Source: DASXQK01 sp963757155
GTDB lineage: Bacteria > Pseudomonadota > Alphaproteobacteria > Dongiales > Dongiaceae
Assembly: GCA_963757155.1 (NCBI GenBank)
Contig: CAVWQS010000009.1
Coordinates: 434,001-498,000 of the forward strand
Length of the DNA stretch: 64,000 bases
Reading direction: 5' to 3'
A program made the position numbers and the translations under genes. The notes under the pieces are model-generated. The model made no database searches. It was not told the origin of the DNA and saw nothing but the letters and a program-made list of their open reading frames with translations. Of the stretch, positions 25,552-34,388 are shown piece after piece; the stretch's first letter is position 1; each line of letters opens with the position of its first letter.

Positions 25552-27771
25552 CTACTTCGCGCCCATCACCGTGACGGCGGCCCAATCCGCGGGCGGCGGA
25601 TCGATCAGGAACTGCCGGCAGCGCGCGAGCAGCATGGCCGCCGGCTCATCGCCGCCGGGGCGAAGTGCAATCGTCTCATCGAAAGCGGCGATCGCCTCGG
25701 ACCAGCGCCGCCCGCGATAGGCGGCGAGCCCCGCCTCAAAGCGGGCGACCCAAGGCTCCGGCGCACCGCCGCCCGCCTCGGCCATGGCGAGAAGCTCGAA
25801 GATCGCGGTCGCCCCTATCCTGCCATAGACCGCCACGGTATCCAGCTCGCGGACCCGGATCGCAGCGCCCGCGGCGCGACGGGTGGCTTCGCCGATGACG
25901 ATCTCCGTGCCATAGACCTTGTTGACCGCTTCGAGCCGGCTGGCGAGATTCACCGCATCGCCGATCACGGTGTAGTTCAGCCGCTCTTCCGACCCGATAT
26001 TGCCCACCAGCATGGCCCCGGTATTGATGCCGATGCGCAGATGCAGCGCGCTGGTCCGGCCTTCTGCCTCCGGCACGCGGATCTGGGCCAGGGCCTCGCG
26101 GCAGGCGAGCGCGGCGCGGCAGGCGGCTTCGGCGTGATGCTCGATGGTTTTGGGTGCACCCCAGAAGGCCATCACCGCATCGCCGATGAATTTGTCGATC
26201 GTGCCGCTCTCCCGCGCGATCGCATCGGAGGCGCTGCTGAGATAGCGGGTCAGCACCGGCACGACGGCCGCCCCCAGCCGCTCCGAGAGCAAGGTGAAGC
26301 CGGCGAGATCGGCGAAGAGCACCGTCAGGGTTTCCTGCTGGCCACCGGGCTTGGCCTCGATGCCCTGGGAGACCAGGGTGCGCACGAGCTCCGTCGGCAG
26401 ATATTTCTGGAAGGAGGTCAGACCCTGGGCCATCTGCATCATCGCGCCCGAAAGGTCGTCGAGCTCCCGCAAGGGCGAGGCGACGCGGGAGATCCGGTCC
26501 AGCCGGAAGCCTTCGATATGGCGCAGCTCGCGCGCAATGCGGATCAAGGGCCGGCCCAGCAGCCAATCCGCCAGAAGAACGGCCGCCAGGATCATCGCCA
26601 GGGTGAATCCGGCGAGGAGCCAGAGCAGGCGCCGGGTATTGCGATCGATATTGGCAAGGAAATCCTTCTCGGGGATCACCGTCACGATCTTCCAGTCGAG
26701 GAAGTCCAGGGGTGAGAAGGTGACGAAATAGACGGCGCCGTCTCCCGCTCGGTAAGGTGCCAGGGGCAAAGGCATCGTCGATTTATACGCCGAGACCTGC
26801 ATCTGGTTGGCGGCCAGGGCGTCGCGAGCGACGGCCAGCAGCGGGCTGTCCTTCGCAGAGAGGGAATCGAAGCTGCGCATCTTGCCCGCCTCCTCCGCCG
26901 CGCGCTGGGCGGCTTCCGGAGAGGCGATGATATGGCCGGCCCCGTCGATGATGGCGACGGTGCCCGTCTGGCCGACATGGATCCCGGCCAGGAAGCGCGA
27001 CAGCCGGCCGAGCTCGATGGTGACGTCGATCACGCCGATGAAGCGGCCGTAGAGGATAAGCTTGCCCGAGATGTTGATGCCCGGCTGTTGCCGGCCGGGA
27101 AACCCCGTCGTCTGGGTCCAAACCGTACTATCCTTGCGAATCGCCTCGCGATACCACTTCTGATCCTGGACCGTATAGGTCGTAGGCTCATAGGTGCGGT
27201 CGATGAAGTGCGGTTCCCCCGGCTCCGGGATATAGCGATCGGTCCGCCGCTTGGCCTGATGCAGCAGCGGATTCCACACCACCTCCACCATCTGCACCAG
27301 ATCCTCGCTCACCTTTTCGGCCCCGAAGAACTCGCCGGTCGGCCAGCCGAAGGCGACCCAGGAGAGCTCGGGCTGGGCTTGCAGCAGCGCCAGGAAGATG
27401 AACTCGCGCTTGCCTTCATCCAGCGGCGTGATCGCACCCTGGACGAAGATGGAGCGAACCGCATCCTGGGTCGCCGCGGCATTGCGCTGGATATCGCTCA
27501 GCTTGCCGCCGATTGAATCGGCGATCTGGCTATTGAGCTGACGCGCTACCTCGACGACGTTGTCGCGCGCGGTACGGGACCAGGAGAGATGGATGAGGAG
27601 CGCCGTGCTGAGGACGCTCAGCATGACGAAGAGGGTCAGCGCCGTGCGCAGCGCCACGCGCCGGCGCGGAACGGGAGCCGCCGCAGCGGCTGCCGGACGG
27701 TGGGCGCGACCGGGCGCCGCCTCAGCTATCGGAGCCGGTGATGAGTTGGGCGCCACGGCGGAAGCTGACAT
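25552..27771 (-). CDS. Membrane adenylate/guanylate cyclase with Cache sensor and HAMP
   Basis: 739 residues: Ala/Pro-rich cytoplasmic tail (1-38), TM1 (41-64), periplasmic double-Cache sensor (about 70-378), TM2 (382-405), HAMP (about 405-455) and a class III cyclase domain (about 475-660). Metal aspartates are seen in VLFADLAGFT (Asp488) and KFIGDAVMAFWG (Asp531), and the catalytic Asn/Arg in GDAVNLASRLE. A helical tail of about 80 residues follows, resembling a single TPR-like unit. The likely output is cAMP in response to a periplasmic ligand. The start overlaps the NDH-2 remnant by 50 nt, so a downstream start is possible. Confidence 0.9.
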   Translation of the reverse strand: MSASAVAPNSSPAPIAEAAPGRAHRPAAAAAAPVPRRRVALRTALTLFVMLSVLSTALLIHLSWSRTARDNVVEVARQLNSQIADSIGGKLSDIQRNAAATQDAVRSIFVQGAITPLDEGKREFIFLALLQAQPELSWVAFGWPTGEFFGAEKVSEDLVQMVEVVWNPLLHQAKRRTDRYIPEPGEPHFIDRTYEPTTYTVQDQKWYREAIRKDSTVWTQTTGFPGRQQPGINISGKLILYGRFIGVIDVTIELGRLSRFLAGIHVGQTGTVAIIDGAGHIIASPEAAQRAAEEAGKMRSFDSLSAKDSPLLAVARDALAANQMQVSAYKSTMPLPLAPYRAGDGAVYFVTFSPLDFLDWKIVTVIPEKDFLANIDRNTRRLLWLLAGFTLAMILAAVLLADWLLGRPLIRIARELRHIEGFRLDRISRVASPLRELDDLSGAMMQMAQGLTSFQKYLPTELVRTLVSQGIEAKPGGQQETLTVLFADLAGFTLLSERLGAAVVPVLTRYLSSASDAIARESGTIDKFIGDAVMAFWGAPKTIEHHAEAACRAALACREALAQIRVPEAEGRTSALHLRIGINTGAMLVGNIGSEERLNYTVIGDAVNLASRLEAVNKVYGTEIVIGEATRRAAGAAIRVRELDTVAVYGRIGATAIFELLAMAEAGGGAPEPWVARFEAGLAAYRGRRWSEAIAAFDETIALRPGGDEPAAMLLARCRQFLIDPPPADWAAVTVMGAK

Positions 27772-27922
27772 AGGCCCAGAGCCACTCCGTAAGGACGGCG
27801 AGCCGATTGCGCGAGCCGACCAGGAAGAACATGTGGATCATGCCCCAGAGCAGCCGGGCGAGATAGCCGTTCATCCCGATCCAGCCGAAATCGGCGACCG
27901 CCGAGGCCGGCATTTCGGGCAA
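27722..27922 (-). pseudogene. NDH-2 (type II NADH dehydrogenase) C-terminal remnant
   Basis: Only about 66 residues remain. The segment SAVADFGWIGMNGYLARLLW followed by a hydrophobic MIHMFFLVGSRNRLAVL stretch and RRGAQLITG matches the membrane-anchoring C-terminus of type II NADH dehydrogenases. The whole FAD- and NADH-binding part is missing, and the DoxX stop lies only 30 nt upstream, so most of the gene has been deleted. The fragment reads open from a TTG at 27922, but a functional product is unlikely. Its end overlaps the cyclase start. Confidence 0.75.
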
Positions 27923-27951
27923 AGCGGGGCGTGGGCGCCGGCGCGTGTCAG

Positions 27952-28368
27952 TCAGGGGCCCTTGTTTCCCACCAGCCAGCCCTTCAGCAGGTGATCGAGG
28001 GAGATCGGCCCCGGCCCGCGCGTCAGAAGAAACACCAGCATGGCGGCCCAGGTCAGATGCTCCACCCAGTTCTCCGGATAGATGAAGGTCTGGATCACGA
28101 GGATCATGCCCAGCAAAGGCAGGGTCGCCAGCCGTGTCAGCAGACCGATGAAGATCAGCGCGGAGCAGCCGAGCTCGCAGCTCGCCGCCAGGGCCGCCGC
28201 GACCTCCGGGCTGAGCACGGGCACCCGATATTCATTGGCGAAGAGCAGGATCGTCGTATCCCAGCTCAGGATCTTCGAATGGCCGGATTTGAAGAACACG
28301 CTGGCCACGCTGAAGCGGAAGATCAGCTGCAGGATGGCAAGAGGAAAGCGGCCGAGGCGCTCGGTCAC
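27952..28368 (-). CDS. DoxX-family membrane protein of bufferin operon (BufD-like)
   Basis: 138 residues with four predicted membrane helices (about 10-28, 55-80, 82-100, 107-120). RFSVASVFFKSGHSKILSW is the typical DoxX opening with Phe-Lys-Ser-Gly. The start is a GTG at 28368. DoxX-like proteins accompany bufA-bufB-bufC in bufferin gene clusters. Its role in that context is not established; a redox function at the membrane is often suggested. Confidence 0.88.
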   Translation of the reverse strand: MTERLGRFPLAILQLIFRFSVASVFFKSGHSKILSWDTTILLFANEYRVPVLSPEVAAALAASCELGCSALIFIGLLTRLATLPLLGMILVIQTFIYPENWVEHLTWAAMLVFLLTRGPGPISLDHLLKGWLVGNKGP

Positions 28369-28435
28369 GCTTCGACCCGCCCCCGCAGGGGCTGAGCCCT
28401 CGTATCGGACTCATCGAGGGTCATCATCATCGACG

Positions 28436-29218
28436 TCATCTCCCGTGGAATCTGAATGCGCGAGGGCCGGCGACGAGCCCCTCGGCCAGGAGCCGGCGCA
28501 GCGCCATCGCCAGATCGAACATGGGATCGACGGCCAGGGCGGCTACAGCCGCGCTTTCCAGCGTCTCGCCAGCGAGAAGCGCGCGGCGGAGCGTGAATTG
28601 CGGCGCATCGAGGCGGCAAAAGACGACCTCCTCGCCGCGCTGGCGGATCTCCAACCGGCAGCCACCTTCACCGAGATCGACGGCGGCCTCCCGACCCTCC
28701 TGCTGGCCGAGCCATATGCGATCGACGGGCCAAGGGGATTCGAGATAGCGAAGCGAGGGCAGCAGCCGGAATACCAGCCGGGGATAGTCGCGCACGGCCA
28801 CATCGAGAAAGGCCTCTGTGCCCGCGGCCTTCTCCGACGGTGAATGGAGGGAGGCATTGATCTGCTGCTCGAGCCGGGCGACATCCGGCAGATAGACCAG
28901 CTCGCGGCAGGGCGGGAAGCCGGCCAGGAATTCCGCGAAATCCGCGCCATATTCATGCAGGCAAACCCGGCGCGGCGGCGATGATCTGATGTATTCATGG
29001 GCCGCGAAGGCGAAGAAGCGCTCATCCACCAGCCGGCAGACCACGGGATAGATCGCCTTCAGGGCCTCGGCCAGGGACGATTCGTAGTGATGGCGATAGA
29101 TCCGGAGGCGGGCCGCTGCCTCGATACCGTCGTCATGTATGGCATCGCCGAGCGAGGGTTCGTCCTGGCCGAGCACGGCACGGCCGACGGCAGTTTGCAG
29201 CTCACGCAGCCCGGTCAT
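28436..29218 (-). CDS. BufC/DUF2063-type RiPP recognition partner of MNIO enzyme
   Basis: 260 residues. The DUF2063 N-terminal domain is visible in LRIYRHHYESSLAEALKAIYPVVCRLVDERFF, read as consecutive motifs RIYRHHYES and LKAIYPVV, followed by FAFAAHEYI and LVYLPDVARLE. Family knowledge: in bufferin systems this protein partners with the MNIO enzyme BufB to bind the precursor leader or core. It overlaps bufB by 17 nt, which supports joint expression. Confidence 0.88.
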   Translation of the reverse strand: MTGLRELQTAVGRAVLGQDEPSLGDAIHDDGIEAAARLRIYRHHYESSLAEALKAIYPVVCRLVDERFFAFAAHEYIRSSPPRRVCLHEYGADFAEFLAGFPPCRELVYLPDVARLEQQINASLHSPSEKAAGTEAFLDVAVRDYPRLVFRLLPSLRYLESPWPVDRIWLGQQEGREAAVDLGEGGCRLEIRQRGEEVVFCRLDAPQFTLRRALLAGETLESAAVAALAVDPMFDLAMALRRLLAEGLVAGPRAFRFHGR

Positions 29219-30065
29219 CTTCCGCCTCCCTCAGATTCTCGGAGGCGGCATCGGCCTTTGCGGCCTCGCCCAGTAGTACCGATAGATCCGGCAGGCGGCT
29301 GTCCCATTCGACCAGGGTCGGGCGCGGACCGAAGCGCCTCAGCGCCGCGCGATAGAGGGCCCAGACCGGCTCGGCAACGGCGGAGCCGTGGTCGTCGATC
29401 AGGATCTCCTGGCCATCGACGTCGTTGACGCTGTGGCCCGCGAGATGGAATTCGCCGATGGCGGCCGCCGGCAGCCCGGCGAGATAGTCCAGCGGATCGA
29501 ACCCAAGATTGCGGCCGCTGACATGGATGTTGTTGATGTCGCACAGCAGGCCGCAACCAGTCCGCCGGGCGAGCTCGGCCAGGAATTCCGGTTCCTCGAT
29601 GGTCGAGTGGCGATAGCGGAGATAGCTCGAGGGATTCTCCACCAGGATCGAACGGCCGAGGCGCGCCTGGACCTGGTCGATATGCCGGGCCGTGATATCG
29701 AGTGCCTCCTCCGTATAGGGCAGCGGCAGGAGATCGTTCAGATAGATCCCCTCGACGATGCTCCAGGAAAGATGCTCGGAGACCAGGGCGGGCTCCAGGC
29801 GCTCGACCAGCGCCGCCAGCCGGGCGAGATGGCCGGCATCGACGCCGTCGGTGCCGCCCAAAGATAGGCCGACGCCATGCAGGCTGATCGGCCGGTCGCG
29901 GCGCAGCCGCTCCAGAGCGGACAGCGCCGGCCCGCCGCCCATGTAATTCTCGGGATGGACTTCCAGGAAGCCGACGGCCGGAGGTGACGCCACGACCGCC
30001 GCCAGATGCGGGCCGCGCAGGCCAATTCCGGCCCTGCGCGGTGCTTCGGCGAGGGGATTTGTCAT
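29202..30065 (-). CDS. bufB: BufB/DUF692 multinuclear non-haem iron oxidase (MNIO)
   Basis: 287 residues from the ATG at 30065. The TIM-barrel iron ligands typical of DUF692/MbnB-like enzymes are visible: HPENYMG, ISLHGVGLSLGG, VSEHLSW, ILVENPSSYL, CDINNIHVS, GEFHLAGH and DDHG. These enzymes modify cysteines of a precursor peptide; in bufferins they form 5-thiooxazoles that bind copper. It sits directly between the precursor gene bufA and bufC, matching the described bufferin arrangement. Confidence 0.92.
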   Translation of the reverse strand: MTNPLAEAPRRAGIGLRGPHLAAVVASPPAVGFLEVHPENYMGGGPALSALERLRRDRPISLHGVGLSLGGTDGVDAGHLARLAALVERLEPALVSEHLSWSIVEGIYLNDLLPLPYTEEALDITARHIDQVQARLGRSILVENPSSYLRYRHSTIEEPEFLAELARRTGCGLLCDINNIHVSGRNLGFDPLDYLAGLPAAAIGEFHLAGHSVNDVDGQEILIDDHGSAVAEPVWALYRAALRRFGPRPTLVEWDSRLPDLSVLLGEAAKADAASENLREAEDDRAA

Positions 30066-30094
30066 GGCGCTCTCCGGCCCTCCGAGGCTTGGGG

Positions 30095-30355
30095 TTAGGA
30101 CGGCTGGATATTGCCGCCGGCGATCTTCGCGCAGGTGCCGGCGGGCACGTAGATCCAGGACGCCGGATCCATGTTCTTGGTCGAGGTGCCGGCGCAGGAA
30201 TGGGTGGCGGTCTGGCAGTCGTTGAGTCCGGCCTTGGCTACGCCATAGCACTTCTCTGCCTGGAAACTGGGCACCGGCGCGGGGGCCGCGAAGGCCGCCA
30301 AGGGGGTGGCCAGGGCGGCAAGCAGAGTAGAAGCGGCGATCATCTGGGTCTTCAT
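30095..30355 (-). CDS. bufA: Bufferin precursor peptide (DUF2282, copper-binding RiPP)
   Basis: 86 residues: signal peptide 1-23 (ALATPLAAFA), then a core with four cysteines at 36, 47, 54 and 75. EKCYGVAKAGLNDCQTATHS is the conserved bufferin 1 signature, normally with Gly-Lys-Asn where Gly-Leu-Asn stands here. Family knowledge: the MNIO enzyme converts core cysteines to thiooxazoles, and the exported peptide binds copper and protects against metal stress. A GGAGAA ribosome site precedes the ATG at 30355. First gene of the operon bufA-bufB-bufC-doxX. Confidence 0.92.
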   Translation of the reverse strand: MKTQMIAASTLLAALATPLAAFAAPAPVPSFQAEKCYGVAKAGLNDCQTATHSCAGTSTKNMDPASWIYVPAGTCAKIAGGNIQPS

Positions 30356-30636
30356 CGGGTTCTCCTGTGGCTTGGGTGCAAGTGGATCGTCCTTCGCGCT
30401 GGTAATGTGAGCTTTGGACGGCCCAGCGGAAATGCCGTCTTCTCATCAATTCGATACCGCCTGTGCATCGGGAGATCACAAGCCTGTGAGGTCGGGCCGG
30501 CGTTCGGGTAGCGCATCCGGGCCGGGTTTGCCGGCTCGCCCGTCACAGTGAAATTAAATCACCTTCAAAGCCGCCCGCCTCAAACGAGCCAGCGCTTCTC
30601 GCCGGCCATGGCGGCCTTCAGCAAGACCGTGACGCG
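30356..30636. other. Intergenic region upstream of bufA
   Basis: 281 nt between the bufA start and the ridA stop, both on the minus strand. It must hold the buf promoter. I looked for the GTAACC / CGAA boxes reported for SigF control of bufferin genes in Caulobacter and found no clear pair, so regulation is open. Confidence 0.5.
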
Positions 30637-31110
30637 CTATCCCTGGCCGATCTCGAAGACGCCTTCGACTTCGACGGCCACGTCATAGGGCAGCGCGGCC
30701 ACGCCGATGGCGAGGCGCGCATGGCGGCCGGCTTCGCCGAAAATCTCGACGAAGAGATCCGACGCGCCGTCCATCACCTTCGACTGGTCGGTGAAGGACG
30801 GCAGGGAATTCACATAGCCTGCCAGCCGCAGGCACCGGCTCACCCGATCGAGGTCGCCGTCCAGCGCCGCCCGCAGATGGGCGATGAGATTGAGGGCCGA
30901 GAGCCGGGCCGCCTGGCGCCCTTCCTCGATGCCGAATTCACGGCCGAGCTTGCCGATGAAGCGCCGCTCGCCGTTCCACTGGGAGAGCTGGCCCGTCAGG
31001 AAGAGCTGATTGCCGCTGCGGGTGAAGGGTACGTAATTGGCACCCGGCTTGCTGGGCTGCGGCAGCTCGATGCCGAGCGCCGTCAAATGACGATCGATCT
31101 TGCCCGTCAT
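30637..31110 (-). CDS. RidA-family (YjgF/YER057c/UK114) protein
   Basis: 157 residues from the ATG at 31110, which overlaps the clcA stop as ATGA. RSGNQLFLTGQLSQWNG and the C-terminal ARLAIGVAALPYDVAVEVEG contain the conserved arginine (about Arg132) used by RidA proteins to hydrolyse reactive enamines/imines such as 2-aminoacrylate. It belongs to the longer RidA subgroup with an N-terminal extension. Cytoplasmic. Confidence 0.9.
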   Translation of the reverse strand: MTGKIDRHLTALGIELPQPSKPGANYVPFTRSGNQLFLTGQLSQWNGERRFIGKLGREFGIEEGRQAARLSALNLIAHLRAALDGDLDRVSRCLRLAGYVNSLPSFTDQSKVMDGASDLFVEIFGEAGRHARLAIGVAALPYDVAVEVEGVFEIGQG

Positions 31111-32417
31111 CTGGTTTTTGCTCCCGCCGATGGCGTCGATGCCGGCGGCAGAAAATTTCGTGCCAAGGCGTGATAGACGCTGACCGGGGCGATAAGGCGC
31201 GAGACCGCAGTGGCGATGACGGCGGCGGCCATCAGCGGCACCATCATATGGTGGTTGTCCGTCATCTCCGTGACGATGACGAAGGCGGTGATCGGTGCCT
31301 GCACCACACCGGCGAAATAGGCGACCATGCCCAGCAGTACCATGGCGTTGAGCGCCGCCCCCGGAAACAGGGGCGCCAGATTCACCCCGATGCCGGCGCC
31401 GACGGCCATGGAGGGCGAGAAGATGCCGCCAGGGATGCCGCAGATGGAAGACAGCGTATTGGCGACGAACTTCAGCAGGCCGAAGCTCGCGGGCGGCGGC
31501 GTGGTCCCATCCAGCAAGGCGCGCGCCTCGGCATAGCCGGTGCCGAAAATGCTGCCCCCGGCGGCCACCCCGCAGAGGGCGACGCCAAAGCCGCAAAGGG
31601 CCGCGAAGGCGACCGGGTGGGCCTTGATCCAGCGGCCGACCATGCCGGGAAAGCCGCTCAGCACGACGATAAGGATGCGGCTGAAGACGCCGCCCATGAC
31701 CCCGCCGATGACGCCGCAGACCGGCACCGCCAGCCAATCCACGATATGGCCGAGGCCGACATGCGCCGTGCCGAAATAGGTGTAGTCGCCCAGAATGGCC
31801 TGGGAGGTGAGGCCTGCCATGATGACGGTGGCGATGATCAGACCGCTGGTCTTCATCTCGAAGGATTTCGCGAGTTCCTCGATGCCGAAGACCACCCCCG
31901 CCAGCGGCGCGTTGAAGGCCGCGGCGACGCCGGCCGCAGCACCTGCGACGATGAGGCCGGGCTGGCGCAAGGGCGACATCCGCCCGGTGGCATACATGAG
32001 CGAGGCGCCGACCTGCACCGTCGGCCCTTCGCGTCCGATCGAGGCCCCGCAAAGAAGCCCCAGCGCCGTCAGGATGACCTTGCCGACGGCGATCCTGATC
32101 GAGACCAGAGCGGCCCGATGGGGCTGATCCTCGATCTCGCGCGCCGCGATCGCCTGGGGAATGCCGCTGCCCTGGGCGCCGGGGAAGAGGCGCAAGGTGA
32201 GATAGATGGAGACGGCAAAGCCCAGAGGGGTGAGCAGCAGCGGCGCATAGGGCCAATGGCTCTCGATGCTGCGGAAGCCCAGGCTCGACAGATCGGCGAG
32301 CTTGGCGAAGCCCGCCGCGGCCAGGCCGGTGAGAAGCCCGCCCATCAGGAAGATGATCTCGCGGCGCCAGCGGGCCAGCTGAATCGTTACCCACAGCTTC
32401 AGGTCGCTGACTTGCAT
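31107..32417 (-). CDS. ClC-family chloride/proton antiporter
   Basis: About 436 residues from the ATG at 32417, or 454 if the ATG at 32471 is used; the ribosome site is weak for both. The ClC selectivity motifs are complete: GSGIPQ, GREGPTVQ with the gating glutamate, and GIPGGIFSPS, plus the C-terminal tyrosine in SVYHAL. The proton glutamate of exchangers is present in FGIEEL, so it should be a Cl-/H+ antiporter rather than a channel. No CBS domains. Translationally coupled to ridA. Confidence 0.92.
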   Translation of the reverse strand: MQVSDLKLWVTIQLARWRREIIFLMGGLLTGLAAAGFAKLADLSSLGFRSIESHWPYAPLLLTPLGFAVSIYLTLRLFPGAQGSGIPQAIAAREIEDQPHRAALVSIRIAVGKVILTALGLLCGASIGREGPTVQVGASLMYATGRMSPLRQPGLIVAGAAAGVAAAFNAPLAGVVFGIEELAKSFEMKTSGLIIATVIMAGLTSQAILGDYTYFGTAHVGLGHIVDWLAVPVCGVIGGVMGGVFSRILIVVLSGFPGMVGRWIKAHPVAFAALCGFGVALCGVAAGGSIFGTGYAEARALLDGTTPPPASFGLLKFVANTLSSICGIPGGIFSPSMAVGAGIGVNLAPLFPGAALNAMVLLGMVAYFAGVVQAPITAFVIVTEMTDNHHMMVPLMAAAVIATAVSRLIAPVSVYHALARNFLPPASTPSAGAKTR

Positions 32418-32569
32418 GAGGAACTTTCTTTGCCGGGGCGACCCGCCCTTGCGGCCCGCGATCATGCCCAAGCCCAGCCCCCTGTTCCACAGGCGATGAA
32501 GATTGTTCTTGTTTTGTTCCGATCAACCGGCTATCTTCTTTCCCAGCGGCGACGGAAGGGAGGTGTCCG

Positions 32570-32998
32570 GTGGAGGACGCGGCCAGAGAGCTCATCCACG
32601 ACTACCTCGAGAGGCATGATCTGGCGGTGCTCGCCACGGCCTCCCCTTCCGGTTCGCCGGAAGCCGCTCTCATGGGAATCGCCGCCGGCGCAGATCTCGC
32701 GTTGATTTTCGATACCCTCACCACGACGCGCAAATACGCCCGGCTGAAGGCCAATCCCCGGGTCACCCTGGTCATCGGGCTGGAGAGCGAGACGACCCTG
32801 CAGCTCGAGGGCGAGGCGGAGGAGCTTGTGGGCGAGGCCCTGGCCGAGGCCAAGGCGATCTATTTCCAGAAATGGCCCGACGGCCGCGCGCGGGAAGCTT
32901 GGCCCAACATCACCTATTTCAAGGTCCGCCCGCGCTGGTTCCGCCACAGCGATTTCAGCCAGCCGCCGCCGAGGATCGTCGAGCTCGACGCCCCGTAA
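32570..32998 (+). CDS. Pyridoxamine 5'-phosphate oxidase-like FMN-binding protein
   Basis: 142 residues from a GTG at 32570 preceded by GGAAGGGAGG. The split-barrel pattern YLERHDLAVLATASPSGSPE, FDTLTTTRKYARLKANPRVT and VRPRWFRHSD is that of the PNPOx-like FMN-binding superfamily. True PdxH activity is unlikely because the protein is too short and lacks the C-terminal domain. It overlaps the radical SAM gene by one base (TAATG). Confidence 0.85.
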   Translation: MEDAARELIHDYLERHDLAVLATASPSGSPEAALMGIAAGADLALIFDTLTTTRKYARLKANPRVTLVIGLESETTLQLEGEAEELVGEALAEAKAIYFQKWPDGRAREAWPNITYFKVRPRWFRHSDFSQPPPRIVELDAP

Positions 32999-34167
32999 TG
33001 ACGCGCCCGGTTACCCGCGAGAGCCAGGAGCGCGGCCGCTCCCAGGAATTGCCGGTGGATGCCGACGGCACGGCCATGCCCGCCAGCCAGCTACCCGATC
33101 TCGCGCGCAAGGGCCGCGGTGCGGTCTCCAACCGGCCGGGACGCTATGAACCGGGCAACCGCCCGCGGGAGGATGACGGCTGGTCCGGTCCTGAGAGCGA
33201 GGATGAGGATCTGCCGCCGCTCAGGACCACCGTCACCATCGACGCCACCCGCAGCGCCATCGCTTGGAACGAATCTCCCGATATCGGCTTCGACCGCTCT
33301 CTCAACGCCTACCGGGGCTGCGAGCATGGCTGCGTCTATTGCTTCGCCCGGCCGACCCATGCCTATCTCGGCCTCTCGCCGGGGCTGGATTTCGAGACCA
33401 AGCTCTTCGCCAAGCCCGAGGCGCCGCGCCTGCTGGCCGAGGAGCTGTCGAAGCGCGGCTATCGCCCCGCACCGCTGGCGCTCGGCACCAATACCGATCC
33501 CTATCAGCCCATCGAGCGCGAGATGCGGATCACCCGCGGTGTCTTGGAGGTGCTGGCCGCCTTCAATCATCCCGTGACCATCGTCACCAAATCAGCGCTG
33601 GTGACCCGCGACATCGACATTCTGGCCGAGATGGCGCGGAAGTCGCTGGCCAATGTCAGCCTCTCCATCACGACGCTGGACAAGCATCTCGCCCGCCGGA
33701 TGGAGCCGCGCGCCACCACGCCGCCCCGCCGTCTGGAGGCGGTGCGCCAGCTCGCCGAGGCCGGCATACCCGTGGGCGTGCTGGCCGCCCCCATGATCCC
33801 GGCCCTCAACGACATGGAGCTGGAGGCGATCCTGGCGGCCTCGGCCAAGGCAGGCGCCACCAGCGCCGGCTATGTGCTGCTGCGCCTGCCGCTGGAGATC
33901 AAGGAGCTCTTCACCGAATGGCTCGAAGCCCATGAGCCCGCCAAGGCCCGCCATGTGCTGAACCTCATCCGCGATACGCGCCGCGGCGCCCTCTATGTCG
34001 ATAAATTCGGCGAGCGCGGCCGTGGCACCGGCCCCTATGCCGAGCTCCTCGCCAAGCGCTTCCGCCTCGCCGTCAAGCGCCTCGGCCTCGAGCGCCGCGA
34101 CGCCGGCCTCCGCTGCGACCTGTTCAAGCCGCCGCCGAGAAGGGGCGATCAGCTGAGCTTGCTGTGA
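32998..34167 (+). CDS. PA0069-family radical SAM protein
   Basis: 389 residues from the ATG at 32998, overlapping the previous stop. The 4Fe-4S cysteines are Cys108, Cys112 and Cys115 in YRGCEHGCVYCFARPTHAYL. The stretch GTNTDPYQPIEREMRITR and the TKSALVTRDIDIL strand are typical of the PA0069 group, related to spore photoproduct lyase-like enzymes. The reaction is unknown. The N-terminal 75 residues are charged and probably disordered. Co-transcription with the flavin-binding protein is likely. Confidence 0.93.
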   Translation: MTRPVTRESQERGRSQELPVDADGTAMPASQLPDLARKGRGAVSNRPGRYEPGNRPREDDGWSGPESEDEDLPPLRTTVTIDATRSAIAWNESPDIGFDRSLNAYRGCEHGCVYCFARPTHAYLGLSPGLDFETKLFAKPEAPRLLAEELSKRGYRPAPLALGTNTDPYQPIEREMRITRGVLEVLAAFNHPVTIVTKSALVTRDIDILAEMARKSLANVSLSITTLDKHLARRMEPRATTPPRRLEAVRQLAEAGIPVGVLAAPMIPALNDMELEAILAASAKAGATSAGYVLLRLPLEIKELFTEWLEAHEPAKARHVLNLIRDTRRGALYVDKFGERGRGTGPYAELLAKRFRLAVKRLGLERRDAGLRCDLFKPPPRRGDQLSLL

Positions 34168-34230
34168 AACAAGAGCCTCACCGCCCGCGCCGCAAGTGAG
34201 ATCGCTTCCTAGCGCGTCACTGCCCCTCCA

Positions 34231-34317
34231 CCGTCATCCCCGCGAAAGCGGGGATCCAGGGCAACCCGCGAGGTCTCAGCCCGTGGCCCTGGATTCCCGC
34301 TTTCGCGGGAATGACGG
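34231..34317. repeat. Palindromic intergenic repeat, copy 2
   Basis: The arms at 34231-34261 and 34287-34317 are inverted copies and nearly identical to the element at 7115-7193, differing mainly in the loop and in TTTCGC instead of TTATCGC on the right arm. It lies between convergent genes, as copy 1 does. Confidence 0.85.
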
Positions 34318-34388
34318 AAGGATAGGGCGTGACTCCCTCTCTACCGGGCGTCACTGACCCCACCGCTTCTTTTCTTCCCCCTCCCCCT

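Noticed and set aside
30637..32595. A 652-codon minus-strand frame spanning ridA and clcA
   Set aside because: Only its last 157 codons (RidA) are coding; the rest is an out-of-frame reading of clcA.
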